Positions 41,601-51,915 of a stretch of 64,000 nt of DNA are shown here, one piece after another; positions within the stretch are counted from its first letter, which is position 1, and every line of letters starts with the position of its first letter. The position numbers and the translations under genes are program-made. The notes under the pieces are model-generated. The model made no database searches, had not been told where the DNA came from, and saw only the letters and a list, made by a program, of their open reading frames with translations. Where the stretch lies: the IMG/VR virus record IMGVR_UViG_3300025655_000022, positions 1-64,000 of that record. The stretch is one strand, 5' to 3'. This DNA is from a virus.

Positions 41601-44600
41601 TAGATCCTTGTTCAGATAAGATATAATTAAACATCATGACCAAAAGTTGATTTCTTTGCGCAATGGAATTCCCAACAAATAGCTCTTCATTAATTGCTTT
41701 GATTATTTGTCGAGTTTCTATAACTGGTTCTTGATCAAAATATTGTGCATCAAAGATCTCAACATCAAACCCATAAAATCCTGTGTTTGCATAATCCCAC
41801 AGTGCGTCACTTAACCGGATTGTGCCTCGTTGAGTGCCCACTCTGGTCCAACCACTTGTGCTATTATAATTGTAGAGTTCCCAATTGCCGGTACTGTTAA
41901 CATTAACTTTTACTAGCGTGTCATCAGGCACTGTTAACGCAAGAAGCTCACTATATGTGCTGACAATTCTTGATGGTTTGGATAAGCTATTGTATCCATC
42001 TGCATACCAATCAGTATAATCCCAGTACTTGGTTGTGTTATAATTTTGCACTCTGATTAACATCAAAGACAGATCAGCTTGCACCTGATATATGGTCCAT
42101 AATCCATTGTTGCTACTGTCAGATTCAACCAATATCCTGTACCCAGAGCCAACCAATTGTAAATTTTGATAGCTTAATTCTGAAAGATCAGCAACACGGT
42201 CGTCATATGCTCCGGAAGAACTGGACGGAATAGGATCTTTGCTACTTAAAATATTAAACGCAGTTAACTCAGCATATGGTTGTTGCGCGAGCAACAGATT
42301 TGCATTCGTGATGTAAATTTTTAATGCTGCTAACCGATCAACAAACAGACTTCTTCTGGGTCTGAATTCAACACCATATCTATCGTCAGGTGATAATCCA
42401 ATGTCCGGCACTTTGTTACCAAGTGTGTCTGTGCCACAAAAACTGTCTTGAAGTTTTCGATATATGCTATCAGACAAGAAATCTTTTGGTCTCTGTTCTC
42501 TGATTAAATCATACTCAACAAATACTTTGTTTTCATTAAAATTTTGATTGTACTCAATATGCAAAATACTATTGGACTCATCCACATATTCATTAACATT
42601 ATACAGAGCAACAACATTTTTTCTCATCATTGCTGCATATGGGATTCCTGAACTTTGTGGATTTTGGATATAAGATGCAATTGCAGTAGCACTCAGTGTT
42701 TTTCCTAGCTTTCTGTTAACTGTGGTGTAATCTTTGACCCAGAAATAATATCGTGTGGTGATTGTTCTGGTCTGATCCAGTCCACTGATAACTGTGTATT
42801 GATTGATGTCTTTAACTGTTCCTGTACCGGTGTATTGTGCCGGCGGTACTGAGCTTTCAATCCATTCATAAACATCAACACTACTACCATCTGCTAGTGT
42901 ACCCCAGTTTTTAGAACTATAAACTAAATCTTGTTGATTGTAATTCACAAACCTTGCATTAGTGGTATCCCACCAGATTGTTCCAGTTTGACTGGCTGCC
43001 CAATATGTTCCATTGTTATTAACACTATATGATGCTGGGTCCACTGCACCAATAATATCAATATTTTGTTGTGCAGCACCCAGAATTTTTCCATTTACTG
43101 GGTCAATAAAGTCCAGATATGCTTTGACTGCTTGTGTGTTTGCATCATAAATGTAAACAGCATCAATTAAACGATGATCAACTTTTGTTGGCTGTTCCTG
43201 AATTGGTTGCCATGCAGCAGATCCGGTTGAACTTGCAAAAATTGTTAGTCTGCCAATGTTAGTCAGTGCGGTATCGTAACCTGGGCTGGTAACCAAAAGA
43301 AGATTATCAGTAAAATCAACAGCCGTTCCAAATCCATCCAATTCTTTGACATCTGGGCTGAAGATCTGTTGGCCAAACACAAATTTTCCAGGTACATTAT
43401 AATTTGAGCTAGGTAGCAGATCGAACGTAAACACCGCACCACTGTCAGGCACAACATCTGATAAGTTAGTGGTGTTGCTATCAAACGTTGTATTGGATGA
43501 ATCAAACACAATTGGAATAAACGCACTGGATTTTTTAGCACCAACAACTAGATTGGTTGCACTATAATCAACATGAATACTTGAGCCGAACTCACTGTAT
43601 TCTTCTGGTCTTGGACTCACAATTGTTTGTGTTAATTCATATGGTTGTAACCCCAGTGTTTCAAATGCAGTGCCCTGACCTGGCATCACTGTCATTTTAG
43701 AAAGCAGCGGTGATTCATTGATATTAATGTTACTAATTCTGAGCTTATTATCGACAATAGATGCCTGAACATTTGGAATAACTGCTGAATTGATATCAGA
43801 TACTATTTGATTTAATGATGTTCCAGTAAATTGTACATCAATATTGTCAATTCTAATAGTTTCACCAACAGTCACTGATGGATTGACAACGGTACTATCA
43901 ATATATCCAAACACTCTGGTTCTGCTAACAAATCTGGCAACACTGCCTGCTTCAGGAAGCAAGGTATTATCTTTTGGTGAGCTCACATACACAGAACAAT
44001 CAGTTCTGCAAACACCAAGTGCTGAGCCGAAATAAGCACTCTGGTTGGATTTTTCTGCCGTTAGCGTCTGTACTAACTGAAATTGATTAACATCAATATC
44101 AATCAAATCGCCTGTATTTAATACTGTGCTTGCATCAACGGTAATACTGTTTGAACCAATATCAATACTATAATTTGAATCAACATTGTTGATCGAATTA
44201 ATTTGTTTTACTCTGTTGATTCTAACTGCGTTAACTGCATCGATTGATCTTCTGGTTGGATATCTCAATGTATTTTTGTTAGTTACAACAAATCGTTCCA
44301 CTATGCGTTCGTATACATAGGTTTTTCCTGCGAAACTTTGTATTTCGCCATCAACAATGTTTGTTGCATCAGGTGCACCAATTATTACTTGCTGTCCATC
44401 ACTAGTAGTCTTGACTGATCTACCAAAATCTTCGTTGGACGATCTAGAAATTTTACCAACATATCTGAAATAATCCTGTGCTCTGATTGATATTATTGTA
44501 CCAGAAGATGGGGCAACTGTAAACGTTATTTCTTTTGTGGAATCGTTAAATGTATAATCGTAATATGGACGTAAAAGAACACCATTAATATCTACACTAA

Positions 44601-47600
44601 ATGAATCAATGGTTGTGGCTGTATATAGTTCAGTTATATCAAATGTAAGTGTTGATCCATCACCAGACGGTGTTGTTGTGTTTTTTCTGGTTACGCTAAT
44701 TTGTGTTCCTGATGCTGGTGCACCATAAAAAATTAACGTTGTGCCAGACAAATAATAACCGGTACTGCTCTGAACAACGTCGTTGAACGAAACTGTTAAT
44801 TGTTCTGCAGCATTGATTTTTAGATCAGTTGACAGATCGTATTGTGTGGTCTGACCGTCTGCTATAAATGTGGCTGTTTGATTTTGATATACAATCTTTT
44901 CATATGCATACACACTTTCGATGCCAGTAGCACTTACATATATCCAGTTTTCATCCTCGCTGATTGCCACAGCCGCACCAAACTCTTGAGATTGGTCGCC
45001 TTGATCTGATACCGGAAGTGTCAAGTACTGCCAATTTTGGAAAATGTCCTGGCTTGGATTTCTATAAATTACAGTAGCCAAACCTTGGCCACTGATACTC
45101 AAGCTGGCGCCAGCTACACCCCAGTTTTTAGAAATTGCCACAGCGTTTCCATAACCCTGTGCTTTGTTCGAATCCAGGGTCAACACACTATCAAATACAT
45201 ATGTGTTGGCGTCTTTGTTGTAACAATAGACACCGCCGCTGGCATTCTGTCTGTCGGTATAATTAGTAGCACCAATTATAGCACCATAACCATCAAGTGC
45301 TTGCGCTAGACTTATTCCAAAATTGTAACTATCAGTAGCACCAGGCGCAGTAGTATTTTGTTCTAAACTAAACGGTACCTTTTTCTCATACACTTTCCAT
45401 TTGCCGTTTATGTCAGCATCAACCCAAACTTTATCGCCCTGGATTAAATTACTATTATATTCTGTGTTTGCAATATCACTTGCTTGATCGACTCTGGCTG
45501 TAGTAAGTTTGAATACAATCCCATTTCCTGTTGCAACTGATGTGCTTCCTGCAAGTGACCCAGCCACAGTAACCGATTTTGTGTCTTCGATTGTTAGAAT
45601 TTGATGGGCGCCATTGACCGTATCGTCAAAATATTTGATAATTATTAGTTCATCTCTATGTAAATCAACAGTCAAATCAAATTCCAGTGTCAGTGTTCCA
45701 TTAAGGTTATCGATCACTGACACAAGTTTTGGATTGTCTTCACGAACTCGATAGTCAATTGTTGTTGGCTCATCGGGATACACAAACATTGATTGTGATC
45801 TTAATAAGCTACAACGATAAACATCCCAATTATATTTGTTAGATTTAACAACCCACACATATGCGCCATCGCGAACTTTGTCTAATTGTTCTGTTAAGGA
45901 TGTTAAATCATCAAGATTAAAAATTGAAACATCTATATCATCACTGTTGACATATCCTGCACTAGGAAATGAAACGTCGGTTATAACTTCTGTTAATTCT
46001 GGAAAAATGTTTGTGGTTGTATTTTTGTTGCTTTGTTTATAGATATTATCGATCTGAACCAATTGATCTGCAACAGTATCTACACCTAATGTATTGACTT
46101 CAATAATACTAGGATTGGTTTTAATTAGTTGCTCATCTAATGAAAATTCCACAAATCGCTTGTTATCATTTGCACCATAAGTTGCACGCTTGATAGCCCA
46201 GTTTTCATAAATGTTATATTCGGCCAGATCTTTATCAAAAGTTACACCTTGAAATAATTTAACGCTCGATGGTGTTCCTTTATGATTGACAAGATCGCCA
46301 TATATGTTGATTTGACTTAAATCACTAATGTTAAGACTTTCCAAATAATCTCGGGGGCGGAATCCGGTAATTCCAAATGCAAGCAAATCAACATCGCTTT
46401 CCAGGTTAGCAGTTGTGTTATTATAGTATTTTGTCATTTGATCAGCTTTATTGCTGATATTAGGGAGCATTCCTTTGTTGATTAAATCATAATCAACTTT
46501 AATCCAGTCGTCGTATTCAAATGTTTCTGTTGGTTGTAATTTTTCAAATGCCGACCAATATGAATTTTTATATTTGACAATGTCGCCTTTGTTGTAATTT
46601 ACATTAGCGTTCCAATCAGATACATTATCCTGATTGATAATAAATCCTTGAGCATCTAGTTGCCCGTTCCATTCAAATGTGGTAAATCCATCAATTTTGA
46701 TTCGTTGTTGTCTGAGACCAGTTACTGGCTGATATATCAGATCATTAAAGATGCTAACATTGTCCATGATCAACAGATGTTCGTAGCTGGTGCTTCTCAA
46801 TCTCAAGTAACTTAATGATTTGTCAGCCAACATGACCAGTTTGAATTGATTATCCAACCGAACAACTGAGAAATCATCTGATTTTAATGGCTGTCTGTTC
46901 TGATCAAGCGGACGTTCATTAATTGCCAGATTATTTAAATTATCGACTACTGATAATGGACGCTGGTGTTTTAATACACTTGCTGAAGGGTTGATGTTGA
47001 TTAAACTTCCGGCAACCCAGTTCTGGTCAGCCCAGTAAACAAACTCTTGTGCCATTTGCGTCCAGGTTAGGATAATATTGTTTTCAACATCATCAAATGT
47101 CATGCCAGCTGCTTCTAGAAAAGCACCATAACTCACTAAGAAATCAACAACACTGTTAATACTTGCAAATGTATATCCATAAGGAACACGAACTACTCTG
47201 GAAGTAAACTTAGTTGGGATCCTTATTCTGGTTGTCCCTACTGTGATTGTTTCAAAGTCTCCGCTGGTGGAACTTTCTAGAATACGGAAATATGCTTCTG
47301 TCTGACTATTACCATACACTGCATATCCATTTTCTGTGCGTTGAATCATTACACTGGAAAACTGAATATCAGCAAACGACTGATTTTTGTAAAGCAACAG
47401 ATCATAACTTTCATCAGGTATTAGCAGACTTGTGTTAGAACTATCTGGGCTGCTCTTGTCTGTGAAGATTTTAAGATATTTTTTATCTGTGAATGCCCCC
47501 ATGCGATATGCAAGTCTGACATCTAGCTCAGATATTTCAGTTTTTAAACCATCGGTATCAGGTATTCCAGTACTACGGTTATATTCAGCAATCCAGTCGA

Positions 47601-50600
47601 TATAACTGTGCTTTGGCGTTGTATTATTGTAAACATCAATGGTTCTGACATCCAATCGGTATCGTCCAGCGTAAGCATATTGACCTAATGTGGTGCCATA
47701 TGTGTATGAATCTCTGTCTATGCCCAGTGCAAAATATTCAGCTGGTTTTGTTAGAGCAAACAATTTTTGCACAGCAAACGGCCAAGAGCTTGAACGTCTC
47801 CATGCATTTTCTGCCGGACCAACGTCTCCGGCAATCCAGCTTTTCTTAAAATCACTCTGGTTATAACTTGCAACTATAAATTCAAATGGATTTTTTAGTT
47901 GGCCTTCGCTATCTACAGGAATGATAGATGATAAACCAGTACGAGCATATCTGCTATCATATGTATCAGTACCTCTGATATATCCGGCTTCTAGATCATC
48001 CCATAAAATTTGGTTTCCTGAAGTATATGGTGCTGGACCATATTCTGTTTCCCACCATGATGGTTGTTCACTAAATCCAAGCATTTCCCAGGGATTGGTG
48101 TGTGGGCGATCAGTGTCATAATAATTTTTATATATTCCTCTCCAGTTTCCTTTGAGCGGAGTATTGTCCAGTGCAGATCCGGCCCGGCCATAATTCCAGG
48201 TCCATTCATTAGCAGAAGAATAATTCTGAGTCTTGTAATCAATTTTATGCCAACCTACCCAGTTCAATAACTCTGCGGAAAGAATTTCAGTAATTTCTGC
48301 ATCAGTATAGTCTGTGTTTCTGAACTTTCCAGGCAATACATCACTTAGTACGATTGGAATATCTGGATTGACTTTTATGTTATTGTATATTCTTTTTTCA
48401 AATTCTAAAAGTACATAATCTCGTACGTCATTAAACCCGATGTATATACTACCATCGTGTCCCTGGATTACAGTCTGATCCTCGACATAGGTGTTATCAA
48501 CATATATCTTAGGTTCATATTTTGGATATAAGCCCATTTTGGTTGGAGTTTCAGGAATAAAATTACCCAATGTAGACGAATATTCTCTGACTTTTAAAAG
48601 ATCTCCAGTTTGTGTTTGTGTTAAAATAGTAATTCTGGGACCATCAGTCTCCACAGAATAATCATAATCTTTGAGTAATAATGTGTCGTTCAGATAAACC
48701 AGTAGTCCCTGCTGGTTGGCTGATGTAAAATCATATACATTGTTTGTATTAAACGTTCCGGTCGTTATCGGTGTAATCTGATGAATGGTCTCAACATAGT
48801 TACTACCTGTAGGAATCATGTCGCTCCAGAAGAATGTGGAATCATTGGATTTACCAGAATTAATTTCAGTCAGTGCGGCATCGAGAATTTCACCATGAGT
48901 CATACCATAGGTGTCATTGTTATTAACCCAATCCAGTATCAAGTATTTGATTTTTTCGTATTGTGTGCCAACGTACTGTAATGCACCAAAGAGATCGTAC
49001 TTTTCTTTGCGCAGGAAAAATGCCGCGGGCGTTACTGGGGCCGAGTGTTGGACAATGATATCTCCATAATGACTAATGTCTCCCAGATCACGCAAGTTAT
49101 TGGCACCATTAATAATACCATCAAATGCAATAATATTTTCGGCCAAACGATTGAAATGGTTTCTGACTGTTCCCAGAGTTATTGTGTTAGCATTTTCATT
49201 GAACGGATTGCTTTCCAGGCTATTGGGAATTTCGTAATATCCAATACCACTGGCCTCGTCGCTAATAATTTTAACCTGCACCATTGTGCCTGCAGATACT
49301 GTATTTGGTTTAAATGTAACTGTGGCTGGTGAATTAACTGTGACTATGTAATTGTCTGGGTCAATGAACTGGTTGTTTGCATATACTTTTATTCCAGGCA
49401 CTGTGATATCAGTTCTGGGTGCAATATCCAGCAACAATGGTTTACCCTGATACTCGAATGTGAATACCTGGCGTTGCCAGTTACGGTCAACACTAGTTGT
49501 CCAACCAATTTTGTTTTCGTATTCTGTTCTGGATGAATATTTTCTTACAAATCCATCACTGACTTGTTTTTGAGTTCGTGTACTATTATTTGCATACACG
49601 AACGTGTCCGAATATTGATTGTTTTCAAATACAATATCACCCAGATTGTCGATGTTTAGATATGTTAGAGGAAAACCTAATACAGGATCATTTCTGCCTG
49701 ATCCTTGCTTATAAGAAAATAATTTACTTCCGGTGAATGTGTTACTTGGGTAGGCTGCCATATCTCCAAAACTATACCCATTGCTATCAAAAACATCAAA
49801 CAATGGAGCCTGGTTGGTCTGTGTCTTTTGTTGTGCTTCAATCCACGCAGTCCCGGTATACCTGAACATCTTCCCTTGTAAAGTATTACCGCTCAGACAT
49901 AGCACAGTGTCGTCTGTAACAACTTGTGTATCGTCGGCCGGAACCAGGTTTATGATATTCCCATATTCTGTACTGAGATCATCAGGATCAACAATTTGTA
50001 CAGTGTAGATTCGATTGCGCACAGATGCATTACTGTCGGCGGCAAAAATTATTCTGGTACCATTGATTAATTGATATCCATCAACAAAATATCCAGTACT
50101 TCCGTTAACGTTTGATAATGCATCTACCTGTGTTAAATCAATTATGTCCACAGGTTGTTTTGCTTGTGTGCCATGATTAAACAATCTTAATCCAGCATTA
50201 AATTCAATAATGGGGCGTTTGGCTTGCAGATCGCTATCAAAATTTGCGACACTGTTGTTGTATTCTGCGGTGGCTAGAATTACATCTCGATGGAACCAAC
50301 GATTGTAGCGACTCCAGGCATTTGAGTCTGCTGAGTTTCTTTTGATTGTCAGATAATCAGGATCTAAAGGAGAATTAAAACTGCCATCAAATCCCAGCGT
50401 ATCGAATGGTGATAAATCAAACAACTCTGAATCTGTGTTAACAAATGTTTCCGGGGTAACCAACTCTGAAACTGGAATCAATTCAATGCTGTGACCTACA
50501 CCTTCTACAATGTATTCATTGTTTTGATAAAAACTGGGCTCAGTTACACTTGCAAATCTTATTTTTAATCCGTTGGTAAACACTACTCCATTTGGACTGG

Positions 50601-51912
50601 TATAGGTTTGTTTTCCAAGAATATCATCGACATTGATGACTGCATCAGATTCTGGATCTACCAGTTGAATAACACCGAAACGCAGAGGATTCACACCATC
50701 CTGATAGTATAAAATGTTATCAAGGGCAGTTAGTTGAGGAATTTTTTCAAAGAATCCAGATGCGTTTTTATAATACTGAACGTTGCTGTATTCTGCACCA
50801 CTGCCAATCTTAAACTTATCATTAATATTAATATCACTAATTTTGACCAGTTTTATAAATGTACTGCCGTTTAGTTCTACATAAGTGATTCTGTATAATC
50901 CATACCTCTCATCTTGATCGGTAATGTATCTGGTGGGTTCAAATACAATTTCAGGATATGGAGCACCCTGATCAAATCTGGACGAATCATATGGAGTATA
51001 ATCAACCCAACCCAGATCTTCGGGATCACCTGCCTGCGTATTCAAAAATACCAGCGTCTTGCCTTCAAGATCAGTAATACCATCAATGTTATCTACCAAA
51101 GAAACCAATCTGTTGTGAATGCTATCAAATCTGTCCATGGTAGCCAGATCTATTGTGCCAATATTATTAAGACCATAATAAAAATTTTGATCGGTTGATT
51201 TTGGAACATTAAACGTAACTGTGCCTACATCATCACCGTTATTGACTACGCCTAGTACATCACGGCTACTTAAATTAGGCGAAAAGTTAAGTGTGCCATC
51301 TGTGCCTGATTCTGATTGAATCCAGAATGGATTTCCTGGTTGATTAACATTAAATGTGTATGACCCACCTCTGACCAATGTAATAGTTGGGTTATCACCA
51401 ACCAATCCACTTATACCATAATAACTTTCCTCAGTAGCAGATACATCAAAATCATCAATCAATGCAGCACTTCCAACATTCACATCAACTGCATCTGGGC
51501 CGGTAGGAATCCAATAATACTGGCTGTAATTGATGAATTTATCAAAATCAATATTTGGATCCCAGCTATACGTCTGACTGGCAAACAATCTGTCTGCACG
51601 AGATGTGTTTGCTCCTTTAACATCAAGAGCATCTAGCATGCCAACATATGTCATTGCATCTGTGACATTTCCATCATTGTCTTTGAATGCGACAGCTGGT
51701 TCAAATTGATAATTTGCACGCTGTAATGATGGTTCTAGAACATAACCATCGTTAAAGTTAGTACCAGGCCCGAATCTACGGCCAACGTAACCTTGTGTAC
51801 GTTTTAGCTTTGGTTGTTGAATTAGCTGATCAAGGGTAGCACCAAGAAATTCCCGATTTGCATCGGTTTTGAAAATTTCAGGCAAAAAGTCAACTGATCT
51901 GATGCGTGCCAT
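38671..51912 (-). CDS. Giant virion structural protein (4413 aa), baseplate/tail fibre
   Basis: Spans 13 kb. The N-terminus MARIRSVDFLPEIFKTD is of a type found in large structural proteins encoded next to gp6 in marine T4-like phages, so baseplate attachment is likely. Parts that I can see: seven FG-GAP-like repeats (about 2190-2890) suggesting a beta-propeller; two short W...Y-x-x-(G/E)-(D)-xV-x-Y modules like carbohydrate-binding CBM5/12 (near 1765 and 3655); a G-x-G-Y...P repeat pair (near 3570-3630); the conserved DGGAFIDEYSSHAPEELVPG segment (near 3795); and a run of beta-sandwich units with LNGRRL (near 4030-4260). No membrane segments. Probably a long adhesive fibre. Overlap-free: four bases from the gp6 stop. 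Confidence 0.8.
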   Translation of the reverse strand: MARIRSVDFLPEIFKTDANREFLGATLDQLIQQPKLKRTQGYVGRRFGPGTNFNDGYVLEPSLQRANYQFEPAVAFKDNDGNVTDAMTYVGMLDALDVKGANTSRADRLFASQTYSWDPNIDFDKFINYSQYYWIPTGPDAVDVNVGSAALIDDFDVSATEESYYGISGLVGDNPTITLVRGGSYTFNVNQPGNPFWIQSESGTDGTLNFSPNLSSRDVLGVVNNGDDVGTVTFNVPKSTDQNFYYGLNNIGTIDLATMDRFDSIHNRLVSLVDNIDGITDLEGKTLVFLNTQAGDPEDLGWVDYTPYDSSRFDQGAPYPEIVFEPTRYITDQDERYGLYRITYVELNGSTFIKLVKISDININDKFKIGSGAEYSNVQYYKNASGFFEKIPQLTALDNILYYQDGVNPLRFGVIQLVDPESDAVINVDDILGKQTYTSPNGVVFTNGLKIRFASVTEPSFYQNNEYIVEGVGHSIELIPVSELVTPETFVNTDSELFDLSPFDTLGFDGSFNSPLDPDYLTIKRNSADSNAWSRYNRWFHRDVILATAEYNNSVANFDSDLQAKRPIIEFNAGLRLFNHGTQAKQPVDIIDLTQVDALSNVNGSTGYFVDGYQLINGTRIIFAADSNASVRNRIYTVQIVDPDDLSTEYGNIINLVPADDTQVVTDDTVLCLSGNTLQGKMFRYTGTAWIEAQQKTQTNQAPLFDVFDSNGYSFGDMAAYPSNTFTGSKLFSYKQGSGRNDPVLGFPLTYLNIDNLGDIVFENNQYSDTFVYANNSTRTQKQVSDGFVRKYSSRTEYENKIGWTTSVDRNWQRQVFTFEYQGKPLLLDIAPRTDITVPGIKVYANNQFIDPDNYIVTVNSPATVTFKPNTVSAGTMVQVKIISDEASGIGYYEIPNSLESNPFNENANTITLGTVRNHFNRLAENIIAFDGIINGANNLRDLGDISHYGDIIVQHSAPVTPAAFFLRKEKYDLFGALQYVGTQYEKIKYLILDWVNNNDTYGMTHGEILDAALTEINSGKSNDSTFFWSDMIPTGSNYVETIHQITPITTGTFNTNNVYDFTSANQQGLLVYLNDTLLLKDYDYSVETDGPRITILTQTQTGDLLKVREYSSTLGNFIPETPTKMGLYPKYEPKIYVDNTYVEDQTVIQGHDGSIYIGFNDVRDYVLLEFEKRIYNNIKVNPDIPIVLSDVLPGKFRNTDYTDAEITEILSAELLNWVGWHKIDYKTQNYSSANEWTWNYGRAGSALDNTPLKGNWRGIYKNYYDTDRPHTNPWEMLGFSEQPSWWETEYGPAPYTSGNQILWDDLEAGYIRGTDTYDSRYARTGLSSIIPVDSEGQLKNPFEFIVASYNQSDFKKSWIAGDVGPAENAWRRSSSWPFAVQKLFALTKPAEYFALGIDRDSYTYGTTLGQYAYAGRYRLDVRTIDVYNNTTPKHSYIDWIAEYNRSTGIPDTDGLKTEISELDVRLAYRMGAFTDKKYLKIFTDKSSPDSSNTSLLIPDESYDLLLYKNQSFADIQFSSVMIQRTENGYAVYGNSQTEAYFRILESSTSGDFETITVGTTRIRIPTKFTSRVVRVPYGYTFASINSVVDFLVSYGAFLEAAGMTFDDVENNIILTWTQMAQEFVYWADQNWVAGSLININPSASVLKHQRPLSVVDNLNNLAINERPLDQNRQPLKSDDFSVVRLDNQFKLVMLADKSLSYLRLRSTSYEHLLIMDNVSIFNDLIYQPVTGLRQQRIKIDGFTTFEWNGQLDAQGFIINQDNVSDWNANVNYNKGDIVKYKNSYWSAFEKLQPTETFEYDDWIKVDYDLINKGMLPNISNKADQMTKYYNNTTANLESDVDLLAFGITGFRPRDYLESLNISDLSQINIYGDLVNHKGTPSSVKLFQGVTFDKDLAEYNIYENWAIKRATYGANDNKRFVEFSLDEQLIKTNPSIIEVNTLGVDTVADQLVQIDNIYKQSNKNTTTNIFPELTEVITDVSFPSAGYVNSDDIDVSIFNLDDLTSLTEQLDKVRDGAYVWVVKSNKYNWDVYRCSLLRSQSMFVYPDEPTTIDYRVREDNPKLVSVIDNLNGTLTLEFDLTVDLHRDELIIIKYFDDTVNGAHQILTIEDTKSVTVAGSLAGSTSVATGNGIVFKLTTARVDQASDIANTEYNSNLIQGDKVWVDADINGKWKVYEKKVPFSLEQNTTAPGATDSYNFGISLAQALDGYGAIIGATNYTDRQNASGGVYCYNKDANTYVFDSVLTLDSNKAQGYGNAVAISKNWGVAGASLSISGQGLATVIYRNPSQDIFQNWQYLTLPVSDQGDQSQEFGAAVAISEDENWIYVSATGIESVYAYEKIVYQNQTATFIADGQTTQYDLSTDLKINAAEQLTVSFNDVVQSSTGYYLSGTTLIFYGAPASGTQISVTRKNTTTPSGDGSTLTFDITELYTATTIDSFSVDINGVLLRPYYDYTFNDSTKEITFTVAPSSGTIISIRAQDYFRYVGKISRSSNEDFGRSVKTTSDGQQVIIGAPDATNIVDGEIQSFAGKTYVYERIVERFVVTNKNTLRYPTRRSIDAVNAVRINRVKQINSINNVDSNYSIDIGSNSITVDASTVLNTGDLIDIDVNQFQLVQTLTAEKSNQSAYFGSALGVCRTDCSVYVSSPKDNTLLPEAGSVARFVSRTRVFGYIDSTVVNPSVTVGETIRIDNIDVQFTGTSLNQIVSDINSAVIPNVQASIVDNKLRISNININESPLLSKMTVMPGQGTAFETLGLQPYELTQTIVSPRPEEYSEFGSSIHVDYSATNLVVGAKKSSAFIPIVFDSSNTTFDSNTTNLSDVVPDSGAVFTFDLLPSSNYNVPGKFVFGQQIFSPDVKELDGFGTAVDFTDNLLLVTSPGYDTALTNIGRLTIFASSTGSAAWQPIQEQPTKVDHRLIDAVYIYDANTQAVKAYLDFIDPVNGKILGAAQQNIDIIGAVDPASYSVNNNGTYWAASQTGTIWWDTTNARFVNYNQQDLVYSSKNWGTLADGSSVDVYEWIESSVPPAQYTGTGTVKDINQYTVISGLDQTRTITTRYYFWVKDYTTVNRKLGKTLSATAIASYIQNPQSSGIPYAAMMRKNVVALYNVNEYVDESNSILHIEYNQNFNENKVFVEYDLIREQRPKDFLSDSIYRKLQDSFCGTDTLGNKVPDIGLSPDDRYGVEFRPRRSLFVDRLAALKIYITNANLLLAQQPYAELTAFNILSSKDPIPSSSSGAYDDRVADLSELSYQNLQLVGSGYRILVESDSSNNGLWTIYQVQADLSLMLIRVQNYNTTKYWDYTDWYADGYNSLSKPSRIVSTYSELLALTVPDDTLVKVNVNSTGNWELYNYNSTSGWTRVGTQRGTIRLSDALWDYANTGFYGFDVEIFDAQYFDQEPVIETRQIIKAINEELFVGNSIAQRNQLLVMMFNYILSEQGSIDWLFKTSLIDVEHKVRNLEKYNVYRKDNQTFVQNYIEEAKPYHVKIKDFLLKYEGIDLYDGSATDFDNPAAYDSVYEKYVSPILDDGFAALETDPSNRLSTDSVWDTIPWSDWYDNHLLAVDEIVITNAGSGYTVPPTVNIIGDATQPAQAVALINSVGQVTEIQISTAGYGYRTTPIIEITGGNGTGARTTVYMKNDLVRNIKTTIKYDRYEYQSQIVDWTPDTVYNEDQLVRYNDRVYRVSLADGSSIQESTFDPENYELVNASTLSGVDRTTGFYVADVNNPGLDLALLIDGIDYPGVQVQSTNFSDNTGYDIGNFDITPFDNIDYGPEGLPTYSDAILDTEYSSLFTDIYIGTRAEDINVDGGAFIDEYSSHAPEELVPGAIFDTLDMTVRTRPGHDYTGNGHASQIKGISYVYDGGDTFSFAGIVEHPVELVVFNGTTGDRLYNNRNYTINWVNRTITVTSGVSSGQVVKIYVYEIGGGHQIFRKNYIGDKIGNRITVPVDVNDIDQALILINGIETTAYSYSETVVGETEFIFSTTYTGNDFIVVTLFGEQILESDSSLIDYGYSYPETEIFVSDGTTSSFIISGNIESSARDNIIVELNGRRLRPSEGIRHIGDGTTVEFYFPDGIRTGTDQTLIADSEVVVYINNQKKTLGSDYAVSLNDESSERYVIMSVTPDAGDTVDVYVTGSADYTVNNINNELKIVSSGIVLSAGDVIAVTTFRDIRQQDALTVVYQGPKVIELPVSEGMDVFGFDSVPFDYTIGVDSTVNIFELYRTIENADRIWVTLNGRRLTAGEDFVLSNDGTAILLSGGAISSIDVVAITTFTNSVVPDELSFRIFNDMRGNAAVYRIIRDNTTELVQDLEPWHDTVYVDDASKLGEPNLPAGIFGVVNINGERITYRTRDTINNTISGLRRGTAGTATQRHAASSSVQDQSRGSVLRHPYNLIWYITNGIALQKQQTTPARFFRGE
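43240..45340 (-). repeat. Seven FG-GAP-like repeats within the giant protein
   Basis: The segments are, in order: NFGISLAQALDGYGAIIGAT, GYGNAVAISKNWGVAGAS, EFGAAVAISEDENWIYVSAT, DFGRSVKTTSDGQQVIIGAP, YFGSALGVCRTDCSVYVSSP, EFGSSIHVDYSATNLVVGAK and GFGTAVDFTDNLLLVTSPG. Each has (F/Y)-G-x-(S/A)-(V/I/L), a strand, then h-h-(V/I)-(G/S)-(A/S). Seven copies fit a closed seven-bladed propeller of integrin-alpha type. Other domains are inserted between blades 3-4 and 4-5. Confidence 0.65.
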
Positions 51913-51915
51913 TTA

